Shown: positions 1 through 11,126, counted from the first letter of the stretch. The stretch is DNA of 64,000 nt from Daphnia pulex (GCF_021134715.1 NC_060028.1:2936501-3000500); one strand, 5' to 3'. Translations and numbers: made by a program. Notes: generated by a model from the sequence alone, not told the origin.

Positions 1-188
1 ATGGAATGGAATTAATAACTTGTAATGTATCTTATCTAGATGACAACTAGACTAGAACAAGTAGACATCTGGAAACTACACACAGACAACCAACCAATCA
101 TAGTAATAGTTATCTCACGGTTCCTGGAAAGGAAAAAATGTAGTCAATAAGACTTGGTTCATTACATTGGAATAGAGCGCAATGGCAA

Positions 189-261
189 GCCTGGCTAGCT
201 CAGTCGGTAGAGCATGAGACTCTTAATCTCAGGGTCGGGGGTTCGAGCCCCCCGTTGGGCG
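189..261 (+). tRNA. tRNA-Lys(CTT), unit 1
   Basis: Decodes AAG. The 73-nt type I cloverleaf has a 7-bp acceptor stem, A box (TAGCTCAGTCGGTAGAGC), 7-nt anticodon loop CTCTTAA and B box (GGTTCGAGCCC). There is no intron and no encoded CCA. The first T4 run is 59 nt downstream at 320-323, far for Pol III. All later Lys(CTT) copies are compared with this one. Confidence 0.97.
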
Positions 262-358
262 TCACATATTTGCAAATAATTGCAGATGAAAGTTAGAAGT
301 TGGGAGACGATCGTTAGTATTTTGTAATCATGTCAGAATAATTCTATAGCGGATTGTA

Positions 359-431
359 GTTTCCATAGTGTAGTGGTTATCACGTCGGCCTAACACGCTG
401 AAGGTCCTCAGTTCAATCCTGGGTGGAAACA
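359..431 (+). tRNA. tRNA-Val(AAC), unit 1
   Basis: Decodes GUU/GUC (A34 is expected to become inosine). The 73-nt cloverleaf has acceptor GTTTCCA paired with TGGAAAC, anticodon loop CTAACAC closed by TCGGC/GCTGA with one G-U pair, and B box AGTTCAATCCT. A T4/T7 tract follows at 470-481. This is the reference for later Val(AAC) copies. Confidence 0.97.
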
Positions 432-469
432 GGACAATGTATTTGTAGAAAGACTATCAAAGAAGCACA

Positions 470-481
470 TTTTGTTTTTTT
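470..481 (+). terminator. Pol III T-run terminator after tRNA-Val(AAC), unit 1
   Basis: T4, one G, then T7, about 40 nt past the tRNA end. It is repeated at the same place in every unit (all T in unit 3). It is the strongest T-run on the + strand of the unit and closes the Val-Lys-Val run. Confidence 0.6.
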
Positions 482-521
482 GAAAAAGCCAAGCATTCAT
501 GTTTCTTGTTAAAAATGAAAT

Positions 522-836
522 CTACAATATGACAATGTGAAGATATTCGCAATGCTGTATCCGGAGGAAGTCAACAGAAAGGGGGAAATCAATGATGACT
601 GTGGTTGTTGAAAAAGGTGCTATAACCCCGAAGAGACTTCTTCTGTAGCCAAACGTCAATGACTGTTGTTTTAGGGAAATGAAAAATGACTTGCGCTGGA
701 TGGGGAAGAATTCCATAAACACCGGAGGGGAATCTATATAGATTACACCAGAACCTGGAACAGTAGCTCCAGACAGAGGAAGAACATCATGAGCGTGCAC
801 CCTACGCTGCAAATGTTGAGTAGATTTAACAGTCAT
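522..836 (-). other. Recurrent 104-codon open frame in the array spacer (probably not a gene)
   Basis: An ATG-to-stop frame of 104 codons recurs at the same place in all complete units of array 1 and resembles no family I recognise. Differences between copies are mostly amino-acid changing (residue 23 Gly/Glu, 22 Ser/Pro, 41 Met/Ile, 50 Ser/Leu, 70 Gly/Glu, 80 Val/Asp); I noted a synonymous one in unit 9. This is not the pattern of protein constraint. Persistence is explained by homogenisation of the whole unit. A non-coding role for the spacer cannot be excluded. Confidence 0.25.
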
Positions 837-922
837 CAGTTAAAGAAGCCATATCGCGAGTGTGCGCTCTTCATTGGACGCTTTAGTTGGTTAATGGAGT
901 CATGAGGCGAAGAAATTGAATT

Positions 923-926
923 AAAA
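923..926 (-). terminator. T4 terminator candidate for tRNA-Asn(GTT), unit 1
   Basis: Four T on the minus strand, 22 nt past the 3' end of tRNA-Asn; the same spacing recurs in the other units. Confidence 0.45.
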
Positions 927-947
927 CAACAGTATTCATTCACCATG

Positions 948-1021
948 CGCCCCTGGGTGGGATCGAACCACCAGCCTTCCGATTAACAGCCGAACGCGCT
1001 AGCCAATTGCGCCACAGAGGC
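948..1021 (-). tRNA. tRNA-Asn(GTT), unit 1
   Basis: Decodes AAC/AAU. The 74-nt cloverleaf has A box TGGCGCAATTGGCTAGCGC, anticodon loop CTGTTAA and B box GGTTCGATCCC. Units 1 and 2 carry T39 where later units have C39, giving a G-U pair at the top of the anticodon stem. The anticodon loop of this gene is the LINE insertion point in units 18 and 21. Confidence 0.96.
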
Positions 1022-1126
1022 ATGCTGATTGATTAACGACACACTCGTCCAGTTCAACAGGCAAACCAAACATTACATTTTTTTAGTGTGGCCAACACTA
1101 ATAAAATATTGCAGAAACATTGTGGG

Positions 1127-1199
1127 GCTTCCATAGTGTAGAGGTTATCACGTCGGCTTTACACGCTGAAGGTCCTCAGTTCGATCCTGAGTGGAAGCA
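1127..1199 (+). tRNA. tRNA-Val(TAC), unit 1
   Basis: The 73-nt cloverleaf has acceptor GCTTCCA/TGGAAGC and anticodon loop TTTACAC, so TAC reads GUA/GUG. It resembles Val(AAC) closely in body and was probably derived from the same ancestor. No T4 lies between this gene and the next Lys(CTT), 230 nt downstream. Confidence 0.97.
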
Positions 1200-1429
1200 T
1201 CAGTAAAACGTTAGGAAAAAATAATCGTAAGAGAAAAAGAAATGGAATGGAATTAATAACTTGTAATGTATCTTATCTAGATGACAACTAGACTAGAACA
1301 AGTAGACATCTGGAAACTACACACAGACAACCAACCAATCATAGTAATAGTTATCTCACGGTTCCTGGAAAGGAAAAAATGTAGTCAATAAGACTTGGTT
1401 CATTACATTGGAATAGAGCGCAATGGCAA

Positions 1430-1502
1430 GCCTGGCTAGCTCAGTCGGTAGAGCATGAGACTCTTAATCTCAGGGTCGGGGGTTCGAGCCCCCCGTTGGG
1501 CG
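1430..1502 (+). tRNA. tRNA-Lys(CTT), unit 2
   Basis: Identical to the unit 1 gene. Confidence 0.97.
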
Positions 1503-1599
1503 TCACATATTTGCAAATAATTGCAGATGAAAGTTAGAAGTTGGGAGACGATCGTTAGTATTTTGTAATCATGTCAGAATAATTCTATAGCGGATTGTA

Positions 1600-1672
1600 G
1601 TTTCCATAGTGTAGTGGTTATCACGTCGGCCTAACACGCTGAAGGTCCTCAGTTCAATCCTGGGTGGAAACA
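1600..1672 (+). tRNA. tRNA-Val(AAC), unit 2
   Basis: Identical to the unit 1 gene. Confidence 0.97.
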
Positions 1673-2188
1673 GGACAATGTATTTGTAGAAAGACTATCA
1701 AAGAAGCACATTTTGTTTTTTTGAAAAAGCCAAGCATTCATGTTTCTTGTTAAAAATGAAATCTACAATATGACAATGTGAAGATATTCGCAATGCTGTA
1801 TCCGGAGGAAGTCAACAGAAAGGGGGAAATCAATGATGTCTGTGGTTGTTGAAAAAGGTGCTATAACCCCGAAGAGACTTCTTCTGTAGCCAAACGTCAA
1901 TGACTGTTGTTTTAGGGAAATGAAAAATAACTTGCGCTGGATGGGGAAGAATTCCATAAACACCGGAGGGGAATCTATATAGATTACACCAGAACCTGGA
2001 ACAGTAGCTTCGGACAGAGGAAGAACATCATGAGCGTGCACCCTACGCTGCAAATGTTGAGTAGATTTAACAGTCATCAGTTAAAGAAGCCATATCGCGA
2101 GTGTGCGCTCTTCATTGGACGCTTTAGTTGGTTAAAGGAGTCATGAGGCGAAGAAATTGAATTAAAACAACAGTATTCATTCACCATG

Positions 2189-2262
2189 CGCCCCTGGGTG
2201 GGATCGAACCACCAGCCTTACGATTAACAGCCGAACGCGCTAGCCAATTGCGCCACAGAGGC
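2189..2262 (-). tRNA. tRNA-Asn(GTT), unit 2
   Basis: Carries T39 as in unit 1 plus a second change in the anticodon stem (T28-T42 mismatch), so the stem is weakened; the anticodon GTT is intact. Confidence 0.9.
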
Positions 2263-2367
2263 ATGCTGATTGATTAACGACACACTCGTCCAGTTCAACA
2301 GGCAAACCAAACATTACATTTTTTTAGTGTGGCCAACACTAATAAAATATTGCAGAAACATTGTGGG

Positions 2368-2440
2368 GCTTCCATAGTGTAGAGGTTATCACGTCGGCTT
2401 TACACGCTGAAGGTCCTCAGTTCGATCCTGAGTGGAAGCA
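2368..2440 (+). tRNA. tRNA-Val(TAC), unit 2
   Basis: Anticodon TAC; consensus body. Confidence 0.97.
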
Positions 2441-2670
2441 TCAGTATAACGTTAGGAAAAAATAATCGTAAGAGAAAAAGAAATGGAATGGAATTAATAA
2501 CTTGTAATGTATCTTATCTAGATGACAACTAGACTAGAACAAGTAGACATCTGGAAACTACACACAGACAACCAACCAATCATAGTAATAGTTATCTCAC
2601 GGTTCCTGGAAAGGAAAAAATGTAGTCAATAAGACTTGGTTCATTACATTGGAATAGAGCGCAATGGCAA

Positions 2671-2743
2671 GCCTGGCTAGCTCAGTCGGTAGAGCATGAG
2701 ACTCTTAATCTCAGGGTCGGGGGTTCGAGCCCCCCGTTGGGCG
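2671..2743 (+). tRNA. tRNA-Lys(CTT), unit 3
   Basis: Consensus copy. Confidence 0.97.
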
Positions 2744-2840
2744 TCACATATTTGCAAATAATTGCAGATGAAAGTTAGAAGTTGGGAGACGATCGTTAGT
2801 ATTTTGTAATCATTTCAGAATAATTCTGTAGCGGATTGTA

Positions 2841-2913
2841 GTTTCCATAGTGTAGTGGTTATCACGTCGGCCTAACACGCTGAAGGTCCTCAGTTCAATC
2901 CTGGGTGGAAACA
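2841..2913 (+). tRNA. tRNA-Val(AAC), unit 3
   Basis: Consensus copy; the downstream T-tract is uninterrupted here. Confidence 0.97.
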
Positions 2914-3429
2914 GGACAATGTATTTGTAGAAAGACTATCAAAGAAGCACATTTTTTTTTTTTGAAAAAGCCAAGCATTCATGTTTCTTGTTAAAAATGA
3001 AATCTACAATATGACAATGTGAAGATATTCGCAATGCTGTATCCGGAGGAAGTCAACAGAAAGGGGGAAATCAATGATGTCTGTGGTTGTTGAAAAAGGT
3101 GCTATAACCCCGAAGAGACTTCTTCTGTAGCCAAACGTCAATGACTGTTGTTTTAGGGAAATGAAAAATAACTTGCGCTGGATGGGGAAGAATTCCATAA
3201 ACACCGGAGGGGAATCTATATAGATTACACCAGAACCTGGAACAGTAGCTCCGGACAGAGGAAGAACATCATGAGCGTGCACCCTACGCTGCAAATGTTG
3301 AGTAGATTTAACAGTCATCAGTTAAAGAAGCCATATCGCGAGTGTGCGCTCTTCATTGGACGCTTTAGTTGGTTAATGGAGTCATGAGGCGAAGAAATTG
3401 AATTAAAACAACAGTATTCATTCACCATG

Positions 3430-3503
3430 CGCCCCTGGGTGGGATCGAACCACCAGCCTTCCGGTTAACAGCCGAACGCGCTAGCCAATTGCGCCACAGA
3501 GGC
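3430..3503 (-). tRNA. tRNA-Asn(GTT), unit 3
   Basis: First copy with the C39 form (anticodon stem TTCGG/CCGGA) that all later units share. Confidence 0.97.
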
Positions 3504-3608
3504 ATGCTGATTGGTTAACGACACACTCGTCCAGTTCAACAGGCAAACCAAACATTACATTTTTTTAGTGTGGCCAACACTAATAAAATATTGCAGAAAC
3601 ATTGTGGG

Positions 3609-3681
3609 GCTTCCATAGTGTAGAGGTTATCACGTCGGCTTTACACGCTGAAGGTCCTCAGTTCGATCCTGAGTGGAAGCA
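3609..3681 (+). tRNA. tRNA-Val(TAC), unit 3
   Basis: Anticodon TAC; consensus body. Confidence 0.97.
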
Positions 3682-3911
3682 TCAGTATAACGTTAGGAAA
3701 TAATAATCGTAAGAGAAAAAGAAATGGAATGGAATTAATAACTTGTAATGTATCTTATCTAGATGACAACTAGACTAGAACAAGTAGACATCTGGAAACT
3801 ACACACAGACAACCAACCAATCATAGTAATAGTTATCTCACGGTTCCTGGAAAGGAAAAAATGTAGTCAATAAGACTTGGTTCATTACATTGGAATAGAG
3901 CGCAATGGCAA

Positions 3912-3984
3912 GCCTGGCTAGCTCAGTCGGTAGAGCATGAGACTCTTAATCTCAGGGTCGGGGGTTCGAGCCCCCCGTTGGGCG
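3912..3984 (+). tRNA. tRNA-Lys(CTT), unit 4
   Basis: Consensus copy. Confidence 0.97.
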
Positions 3985-4081
3985 TCACATATTTGCAAAT
4001 AATTGCAGATGAAAGTTAGAAGTTGGGAGACGATCGTTAGTATTTTGTAATCATTTCAGAATAATTCTATAGCGGATTGTA

Positions 4082-4154
4082 GTTTCCATAGTGTAGTGGT
4101 TATCACGTCGGCCTAACACGCTGAAGGTCCTCAGTTCAATCCTGGGTGGAAACA
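4082..4154 (+). tRNA. tRNA-Val(AAC), unit 4
   Basis: Consensus copy. Confidence 0.97.
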
Positions 4155-4670
4155 GGACAATGTATTTGTAGAAAGACTATCAAAGAAGCACATTTTGTTT
4201 TTTTGAAAAAGCCAAGCATTCATGTTTCTTGTTAAAAATGAAATCTACAATATGACAATGTGAAGATATTCGCAATGCTGTATCCGGAGGAAGTCAACAG
4301 AAAGGGGGAAATCAATGATGACTGTGGTTGTTGAAAAAGGTGCTATAACCCCGAAGAGACTTCTTCTGTAGCCAAACGTCAATGACTGTTGTTTTAGGGA
4401 AATGAAAAATGACTTGCGCTGGATGGGGAAGAATTCCATAAACACCGGAGGGGAATCTATATAGATTACACCAGAACCTGGAACAGTAGCTCCGGACAGA
4501 GGAAGAACATCATGAGCGTGCACCCTACGCTGCAAATGTTGAGTAGATTTAACAGTCATCAGTTAAAGAAGCCATATCGCGAGTGTGCGCTCTTCATTGG
4601 ACGCTTTAGTTGGTTAATGGAGTCATGAGGCGAAGAAATTGAATTAAAACAACAGTATTCATTCACCATG

Positions 4671-4744
4671 CGCCCCTGGGTGGGATCGAACCACCAGCCT
4701 TCCGGTTAACAGCCGAACGCGCTAGCCAATTGCGCCACAGAGGC
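4671..4744 (-). tRNA. tRNA-Asn(GTT), unit 4
   Basis: Consensus C39 form. Confidence 0.97.
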
Positions 4745-4849
4745 ATGCTGATTGATTAACGACACACTCGTCCAGTTCAACAGGCAAACCAAACATTACA
4801 TTTTTTTAGTGTGGCCAACACTAATAAAATATTGCAGAAACATTGTGGG

Positions 4850-4922
4850 GCTTCCATAGTGTAGAGGTTATCACGTCGGCTTTACACGCTGAAGGTCCTC
4901 AGTTCGATCCTGAGTGGAAGCA
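4850..4922 (+). tRNA. tRNA-Val(TAC), unit 4
   Basis: Anticodon TAC. Confidence 0.97.
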
Positions 4923-5152
4923 TCAGTAAAACGTTAGGAAAAAATAATCGTAAGAGAAAAAGAAATGGAATGGAATTAATAACTTGTAATGTATCTTATC
5001 TAGATGACAACTAGACTAGAACAAGTAGACATCTGGAAACTACACACAGACAACCAACCAATCATAGTAATAGTTATCTCACGGTTCCTGGAAAGGAAAA
5101 AATGTAGTCAATAAGACTTGGTTCATTACATTGGAATAGAGCGCAATGGCAA

Positions 5153-5225
5153 GCCTGGCTAGCTCAGTCGGTAGAGCATGAGACTCTTAATCTCAGGGTC
5201 GGGGGTTCGAGCCCCCCGTTGGGCG
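5153..5225 (+). tRNA. tRNA-Lys(CTT), unit 5
   Basis: Consensus copy. Confidence 0.97.
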
Positions 5226-5322
5226 TCACATATTTGCAAATAATTGCAGATGAAAGTTAGAAGTTGGGAGACGATCGTTAGTATTTTGTAATCATTTCAG
5301 AATAATTCTGTAGCGGATTGTA

Positions 5323-5395
5323 GTTTCCATAGTGTAGTGGTTATCACGTCGGCCTAACACGCTGAAGGTCCTCAGTTCAATCCTGGGTGGAAACA
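5323..5395 (+). tRNA. tRNA-Val(AAC), unit 5
   Basis: Consensus copy. Confidence 0.97.
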
Positions 5396-5911
5396 GGACA
5401 ATGTATTTGTAGAAAGACTATCAAAGAAGCACATTTTGTTTTTTTGAAAAAGCCAAGCATTCATGTTTCTTGTTAAAAATGAAATCTACAATATGACAAT
5501 GTGAAGATATTCGCAATGCTGTATCCGGAGGAAGTCAACAGAAAGGGGGAAATCAATGATGACTGTGGTTGTTGAAAAAGGTGCTATAACCCCGAAGAGA
5601 CTTCTTCTGTAGCCAAACGTCAATGACTGTTGTTTTAGGGAAATGAAAAATGACTTGCGCTGGATGGGGAAGAATTCCATAAACACCGGAGGGGAATCTA
5701 TATAGATTACACCAGAACCTGGAACAGTAGCTTCGGACAGAGGAAGAACATCATGAGCGTGCACCCTACGCTGCAAATGTTGAGTAGATTTAACAGTCAT
5801 CAGTTAAAGAAGCCATATCGCGAGTGTGCGCTCTTCATTGGACGCTTTAGTTGGTTAAAGGAGTCATGAGGCGAAGAAATTGAATTAAAACAACAGTATT
5901 CATTCACCATG

Positions 5912-5985
5912 CGCCCCTGGGTGGGATCGAACCACCAGCCTTCCGGTTAACAGCCGAACGCGCTAGCCAATTGCGCCACAGAGGC
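5912..5985 (-). tRNA. tRNA-Asn(GTT), unit 5
   Basis: Consensus C39 form. Confidence 0.97.
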
Positions 5986-6090
5986 ATGCTGATTGATTAA
6001 CGACACACTCGTCCAGTTCAACAGGCAAACCAAACATTACATTTTTTTAGTGTGGCCAACACTAATAAAATATTGCAGAAACATTGTGGG

Positions 6091-6163
6091 GCTTCCATAG
6101 TGTAGAGGTTATCACGTCGGCTTTACACGCTGAAGGTCCTCAGTTCGATCCTGAGTGGAAGCA
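6091..6163 (+). tRNA. tRNA-Val(TAC), unit 5
   Basis: Anticodon TAC. Confidence 0.97.
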
Positions 6164-6393
6164 TCAGTAAAACGTTAGGAAAAAATAATCGTAAGAGAAA
6201 AAGAAATGGAATGGAATTAATAACTTGTAATGTATCTTATCTAGATGACAACTAGACTAGAACAAGTAGACATCTGGAAACTACACACAGACAACCAACC
6301 AATCATAGTAATAGTTATCTCACGGTTCCTGGAAAGGAAAAAATGTAGTCAATAAGACTTGGTTCATTACATTGGAATAGAGCGCAATGGCAA

Positions 6394-6466
6394 GCCTGGC
6401 TAGCTCAGTCGGTAGAGCATGAGACTCTTAATCTCAGGGTCGGGGGTTCGAGCCCCCCGTTGGGCG
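6394..6466 (+). tRNA. tRNA-Lys(CTT), unit 6
   Basis: Consensus copy. Confidence 0.97.
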
Positions 6467-6563
6467 TCACATATTTGCAAATAATTGCAGATGAAAGTTA
6501 GAAGTTGGGAGACGATCGTTAGTATTTTGTAATCATTTCAGAATAATTCTGTAGCGGATTGTA

Positions 6564-6636
6564 GTTTCCATAGTGTAGTGGTTATCACGTCGGCCTAACA
6601 CGCTGAAGGTCCTCAGTTCAATCCTGGGTGGAAACA
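6564..6636 (+). tRNA. tRNA-Val(AAC), unit 6
   Basis: Consensus copy. Confidence 0.97.
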
Positions 6637-7152
6637 GGACAATGTATTTGTAGAAAGACTATCAAAGAAGCACATTTTGTTTTTTTGAAAAAGCCAAGCA
6701 TTCATGTTTCTTGTTAAAAATGAAATCTACAATATGACAATGTGAAGATATTCGCAATGCTGTATCCGGAGGAAGTCAACAGAAAGGGGGAAATCAATGA
6801 TGACTGTGGTTGTTGAAAAAGGTGCTATAACCCCGAAGAGACTTCTTCTGTAGCCAAACGTCAATGACTGTTGTTTTAGGGAAATGAAAAATGACTTGCG
6901 CTGGATGGGGAAGAATTCCATAAACACCGGAGGGGAATCTATATAGATTACACCAGAACCTGGAACAGTAGCTTCGGACAGAGGAAGAACATCATGAGCG
7001 TGCACCCTACGCTGCAAATGTTGAGTAGATTTAACAGTCATCAGTTAAAGAAGCCATATCGCGAGTGTGCGCTCTTCATTGGACGCTTTAGTTGGTTAAA
7101 GGAGTCATGAGGCGAAGAAATTGAATTAAAACAACAGTATTCATTCACCATG

Positions 7153-7226
7153 CGCCCCTGGGTGGGATCGAACCACCAGCCTTCCGGTTAACAGCCGAAC
7201 GCGCTAGCCAATTGCGCCACAGAGGC
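7153..7226 (-). tRNA. tRNA-Asn(GTT), unit 6
   Basis: Consensus C39 form. Confidence 0.97.
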
Positions 7227-7331
7227 ATGCTGATTGGTTAACGACACACTCGTCCAGTTCAACAGGCAAACCAAACATTACATTTTTTTAGTGTGGCCAA
7301 CACTAATAAAATATTGCAGAAACATTGTGGG

Positions 7332-7404
7332 GCTTCCATAGTGTAGAGGTTATCACGTCGGCTTTACACGCTGAAGGTCCTCAGTTCGATCCTGAGTGGA
7401 AGCA
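7332..7404 (+). tRNA. tRNA-Val(TAC), unit 6
   Basis: Anticodon TAC. Confidence 0.97.
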
Positions 7405-7634
7405 TCAGTATAACGTTAGGAAAAAATAATCGTAAGAGAAAAAGAAATGGAATGGAATTAATAACTTGTAATGTATCTTATCTAGATGACAACTAGACTA
7501 GAACAAGTAGACATCTGGAAACTACACACAGACAACCAACCAATCATAGTAATAGTTATCTCACGGTTCCTGGAAAGGAAAAAATGTAGTCAATAAGACT
7601 TGGTTCATTACATTGGAATAGAGCGCAATGGCAA

Positions 7635-7707
7635 GCCTGGCTAGCTCAGTCGGTAGAGCATGAGACTCTTAATCTCAGGGTCGGGGGTTCGAGCCCCCCG
7701 TTGGGCG
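7635..7707 (+). tRNA. tRNA-Lys(CTT), unit 7
   Basis: Consensus copy. Confidence 0.97.
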
Positions 7708-7804
7708 TCACATATTTGCAAATAATTGCAGATGAAAGTTAGAAGTTGGGAGACGATCGTTAGTATTTTGTAATCATTTCAGAATAATTCTGTAGCGGAT
7801 TGTA

Positions 7805-7877
7805 GTTTCCATAGTGTAGTGGTTATCACGTCGGCCTAACACGCTGAAGGTCCTCAGTTCAATCCTGGGTGGAAACA
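7805..7877 (+). tRNA. tRNA-Val(AAC), unit 7
   Basis: Consensus copy. Confidence 0.97.
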
Positions 7878-8393
7878 GGACAATGTATTTGTAGAAAGAC
7901 TATCAAAGAAGCACATTTTGTTTTTTTGAAAAAGCCAAGCATTCATGTTTCTTGTTAAAAATGAAATCTACAATATGACAATGTGAAGATATTCGCAATG
8001 CTGTATCCGGAGGAAGTCAACAGAAAGGGGGAAATCAATGATGACTGTGGTTGTTGAAAAAGGTGCTATAACCCCGAAGAGACTTCTTCTGTAGCCAAAC
8101 GTCAATGACTGTTGTTTTAGGGAAATGAAAAATGACTTGCGCTGGATGGGGAAGAATTCCATAAACACCGGAGGGGAATCTATATAGATTACACCAGAAC
8201 CTGGAACAGTAGCTCCGGACAGAGGAAGAACATCATGAGCGTGCACCCTACGCTGCAAATGTTGAGTAGATTTAACAGTCATCAGTTAAAGAAGCCATAT
8301 CGCGAGTGTGCGCTCTTCATTGGACGCTTTAGTTGGTTAATGGAGTCATGAGGCGAAGAAATTGAATTAAAACAACAGTATTCATTCACCATG

Positions 8394-8467
8394 CGCCCCT
8401 GGGTGGGATCGAACCACCAGCCTTCCGGTTAACAGCCGAACGCGCTAGCCAATTGCGCCACAGAGGC
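8394..8467 (-). tRNA. tRNA-Asn(GTT), unit 7
   Basis: Consensus C39 form. Confidence 0.97.
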
Positions 8468-8572
8468 ATGCTGATTGGTTAACGACACACTCGTCCAGTT
8501 CAACAGGCAAACCAAACATTACATTTTTTTAGTGTGGCCAACACTAATAAAATATTGCAGAAACATTGTGGG

Positions 8573-8645
8573 GCTTCCATAGTGTAGAGGTTATCACGTC
8601 GGCTTCACACGCTGAAGGTCCTCAGTTCGATCCTGAGTGGAAGCA
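8573..8645 (+). tRNA. tRNA-Val(CAC), unit 7
   Basis: First copy with C34: anticodon loop TTCACAC, reading GUG. The rest of the gene equals the TAC copies. Confidence 0.97.
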
Positions 8646-8875
8646 TCAGTATAACGTTAGGAAAAAATAATCGTAAGAGAAAAAGAAATGGAATGGAATT
8701 AATAACTTGTAATGTATCTTATCTAGATGACAACTAGACTAGAACAAGTAGACATCTGGAAACTACACACAGACAACCAACCAATCATAGTAATAGTTAT
8801 CTCACGGTTCCTGGAAAGGAAAAAATGTAGTCAATAAGACTTGGTTCATTACATTGGAATAGAGCGCAATGGCAA

Positions 8876-8948
8876 GCCTGGCTAGCTCAGTCGGTAGAGC
8901 ATGAGACTCTTAATCTCAGGGTCGGGGGTTCGAGCCCCCCGTTGGGCG
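8876..8948 (+). tRNA. tRNA-Lys(CTT), unit 8
   Basis: Consensus copy. Confidence 0.97.
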
Positions 8949-9045
8949 TCACATATTTGCAAATAATTGCAGATGAAAGTTAGAAGTTGGGAGACGATCG
9001 TTAGTATTTTGTAATCATTTCAGAATAATTCTGTAGCGGATTGTA

Positions 9046-9118
9046 GTTTCCATAGTGTAGTGGTTATCACGTCGGCCTAACACGCTGAAGGTCCTCAGTT
9101 CAATCCTGGGTGGAAACA
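9046..9118 (+). tRNA. tRNA-Val(AAC), unit 8
   Basis: Consensus copy. Confidence 0.97.
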
Positions 9119-9634
9119 GGACAATGTATTTGTAGAAAGACTATCAAAGAAGCACATTTTGTTTTTTTGAAAAAGCCAAGCATTCATGTTTCTTGTTAAA
9201 AATGAAATCTACAATATGACAATGTGAAGATATTCGCAATGCTGTATCCGGAGGAAGTCAACAGAAAGGGGGAAATCAATGATGACTGTGGTTGTTGAAA
9301 AAGGTGCTATAACCCCGAAGAGACTTCTTCTGTAGCCAAACGTCAATGACTGTTGTTTTAGGGAAATGAAAAATGACTTGCGCTGGATGGGGAAGAATTC
9401 CATAAACACCGGAGGGGAATCTATATAGATTACACCAGAACCTGGAACAGTAGCTCCGGACAGAGGAAGAACATCATGAGCGTGCACCCTACGCTGCAAA
9501 TGTTGAGTAGATTTAACAGTCATCAGTTAAAGAAGCCATATCGCGAGTGTGCGCTCTTCATTGGACGCTTTAGTTGGTTAATGGAGTCATGAGGCGAAGA
9601 AATTGAATTAAAACAACAGTATTCATTCACCATG

Positions 9635-9708
9635 CGCCCCTGGGTGGGATCGAACCACCAGCCTTCCGGTTAACAGCCGAACGCGCTAGCCAATTGCGCC
9701 ACAGAGGC
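9635..9708 (-). tRNA. tRNA-Asn(GTT), unit 8
   Basis: Consensus C39 form. Confidence 0.97.
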
Positions 9709-9813
9709 ATGCTGATTGGTTAACGACACACTCGTCCAGTTCAACAGGCAAACCAAACATTACATTTTTTTAGTGTGGCCAACACTAATAAAATATTGCA
9801 GAAACATTGTGGG

Positions 9814-9886
9814 GCTTCCATAGTGTAGAGGTTATCACGTCGGCTTTACACGCTGAAGGTCCTCAGTTCGATCCTGAGTGGAAGCA
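9814..9886 (+). tRNA. tRNA-Val(TAC), unit 8
   Basis: Anticodon TAC, after a CAC copy in the preceding unit. Confidence 0.97.
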
Positions 9887-10116
9887 TCAGTATAACGTTA
9901 GGAAAAAATAATCGTAAGAGAAAAAGAAATGGAATGGAATTAATAACTTGTAATGTATCTTATCTAGATGACAACTAGACTAGAACAAGTAGACATCTGG
10001 AAACTACACACAGACAACCAACCAATCATAGTAATAGTTATCTCACGGTTCCTGGAAAGGAAAAAATGTAGTCAATAAGACTTGGTTCATTACATTGGAA
10101 TAGAGCGCAATGGCAA

Positions 10117-10189
10117 GCCTGGCTAGCTCAGTCGGTAGAGCATGAGACTCTTAATCTCAGGGTCGGGGGTTCGAGCCCCCCGTTGGGCG
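10117..10189 (+). tRNA. tRNA-Lys(CTT), unit 9
   Basis: Consensus copy. Confidence 0.97.
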
Positions 10190-10286
10190 TCACATATTTG
10201 CAAATAATTGCAGATGAAAGTTAGAAGTTGGGAGACGATCGTTAGTATTTTGTAATCATTTCAGAATAATTCTGTAGCGGATTGTA

Positions 10287-10359
10287 GTTTCCATAGTGTA
10301 GTGGTTATCACGTCGGCCTAACACGCTGAAGGTCCTCAGTTCAATCCTGGGTGGAAACA
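10287..10359 (+). tRNA. tRNA-Val(AAC), unit 9
   Basis: Consensus copy. Confidence 0.97.
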
Positions 10360-10874
10360 GGACAATGTATTTGTAGAAAGACTATCAAAGAAGCACATTT
10401 TGTTTTTTTGAAAAAGCCAAGCATTCATGTTTCTTGTGAAAATGAAATCTACAATATGACAATGTGAAGATATTCGCAATGCTGTATCCGGAGGAAGTCA
10501 ACAGAAAGGGGGAAATCAATGATGACTGTGGTTGTTGAAAAAGGTGCTATAACCCCGAAGAGACTTCTTCTGTAGCCAAACGTCAATGACTGTTGTTTTA
10601 GGGAAATGAAAAATGACTTGCGCTGGATGGGGAAGAATTCCATAAACACCGGAGGGGAATCTATATAGATAACACCAGAACCTGGAACAGTAGCTCCGGA
10701 CAGAGGAAGAACATCATGAGCGTGCACCCTACGCTGCAAATGTTGAGTAGATTTAACAGTCATCAGTTAAAGAAGCCATATCGCGAGTGTGCGTCCTTCA
10801 TTGGACGCTTTAGTTGGTTAATGGAGTCATGAGGCGAAGAAATTGAATTAAAACAACAGTATTCATTCACCATG

Positions 10875-10948
10875 CGCCCCTGGGTGGGATCGAACCACCA
10901 GCCTTCCGGTTAACAGCCGAACGCGCTAGCCAATTGCGCCACAGAGGC
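10875..10948 (-). tRNA. tRNA-Asn(GTT), unit 9
   Basis: Consensus C39 form. Confidence 0.97.
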
Positions 10949-11053
10949 ATGCTGATTGGTTAACGACACACTCGTCCAGTTCAACAGGCAAACCAAACAT
11001 TACATTTTTTTAGTGTGGCCAACACTAATAAAATATTGCAGAAACATTGTGGG

Positions 11054-11126
11054 GCTTCCATAGTGTAGAGGTTATCACGTCGGCTTTACACGCTGAAGGT
11101 CCTCAGTTCGATCCTGAGCGGAAGCA
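11054..11126 (+). tRNA. tRNA-Val(TAC), unit 9, acceptor variant
   Basis: T66 is changed to C, giving an A7-C66 mismatch at the base of the acceptor stem; anticodon TAC. Confidence 0.92.

Noticed and set aside
522-836. Protein gene encoding 104 residues, repeated in every array 1 unit
   Set aside because: Differences among copies are mostly amino-acid changing, no family is recognised, and unit-wide identity explains the frame's survival.
432-947. Additional small RNA (snRNA, 5S rRNA, RNase P/MRP) in the array spacer
   Set aside because: I compared remembered conserved motifs of U1, U2, U4, U5, U6, 5S and MRP RNA and found none; a covariance search was not possible.
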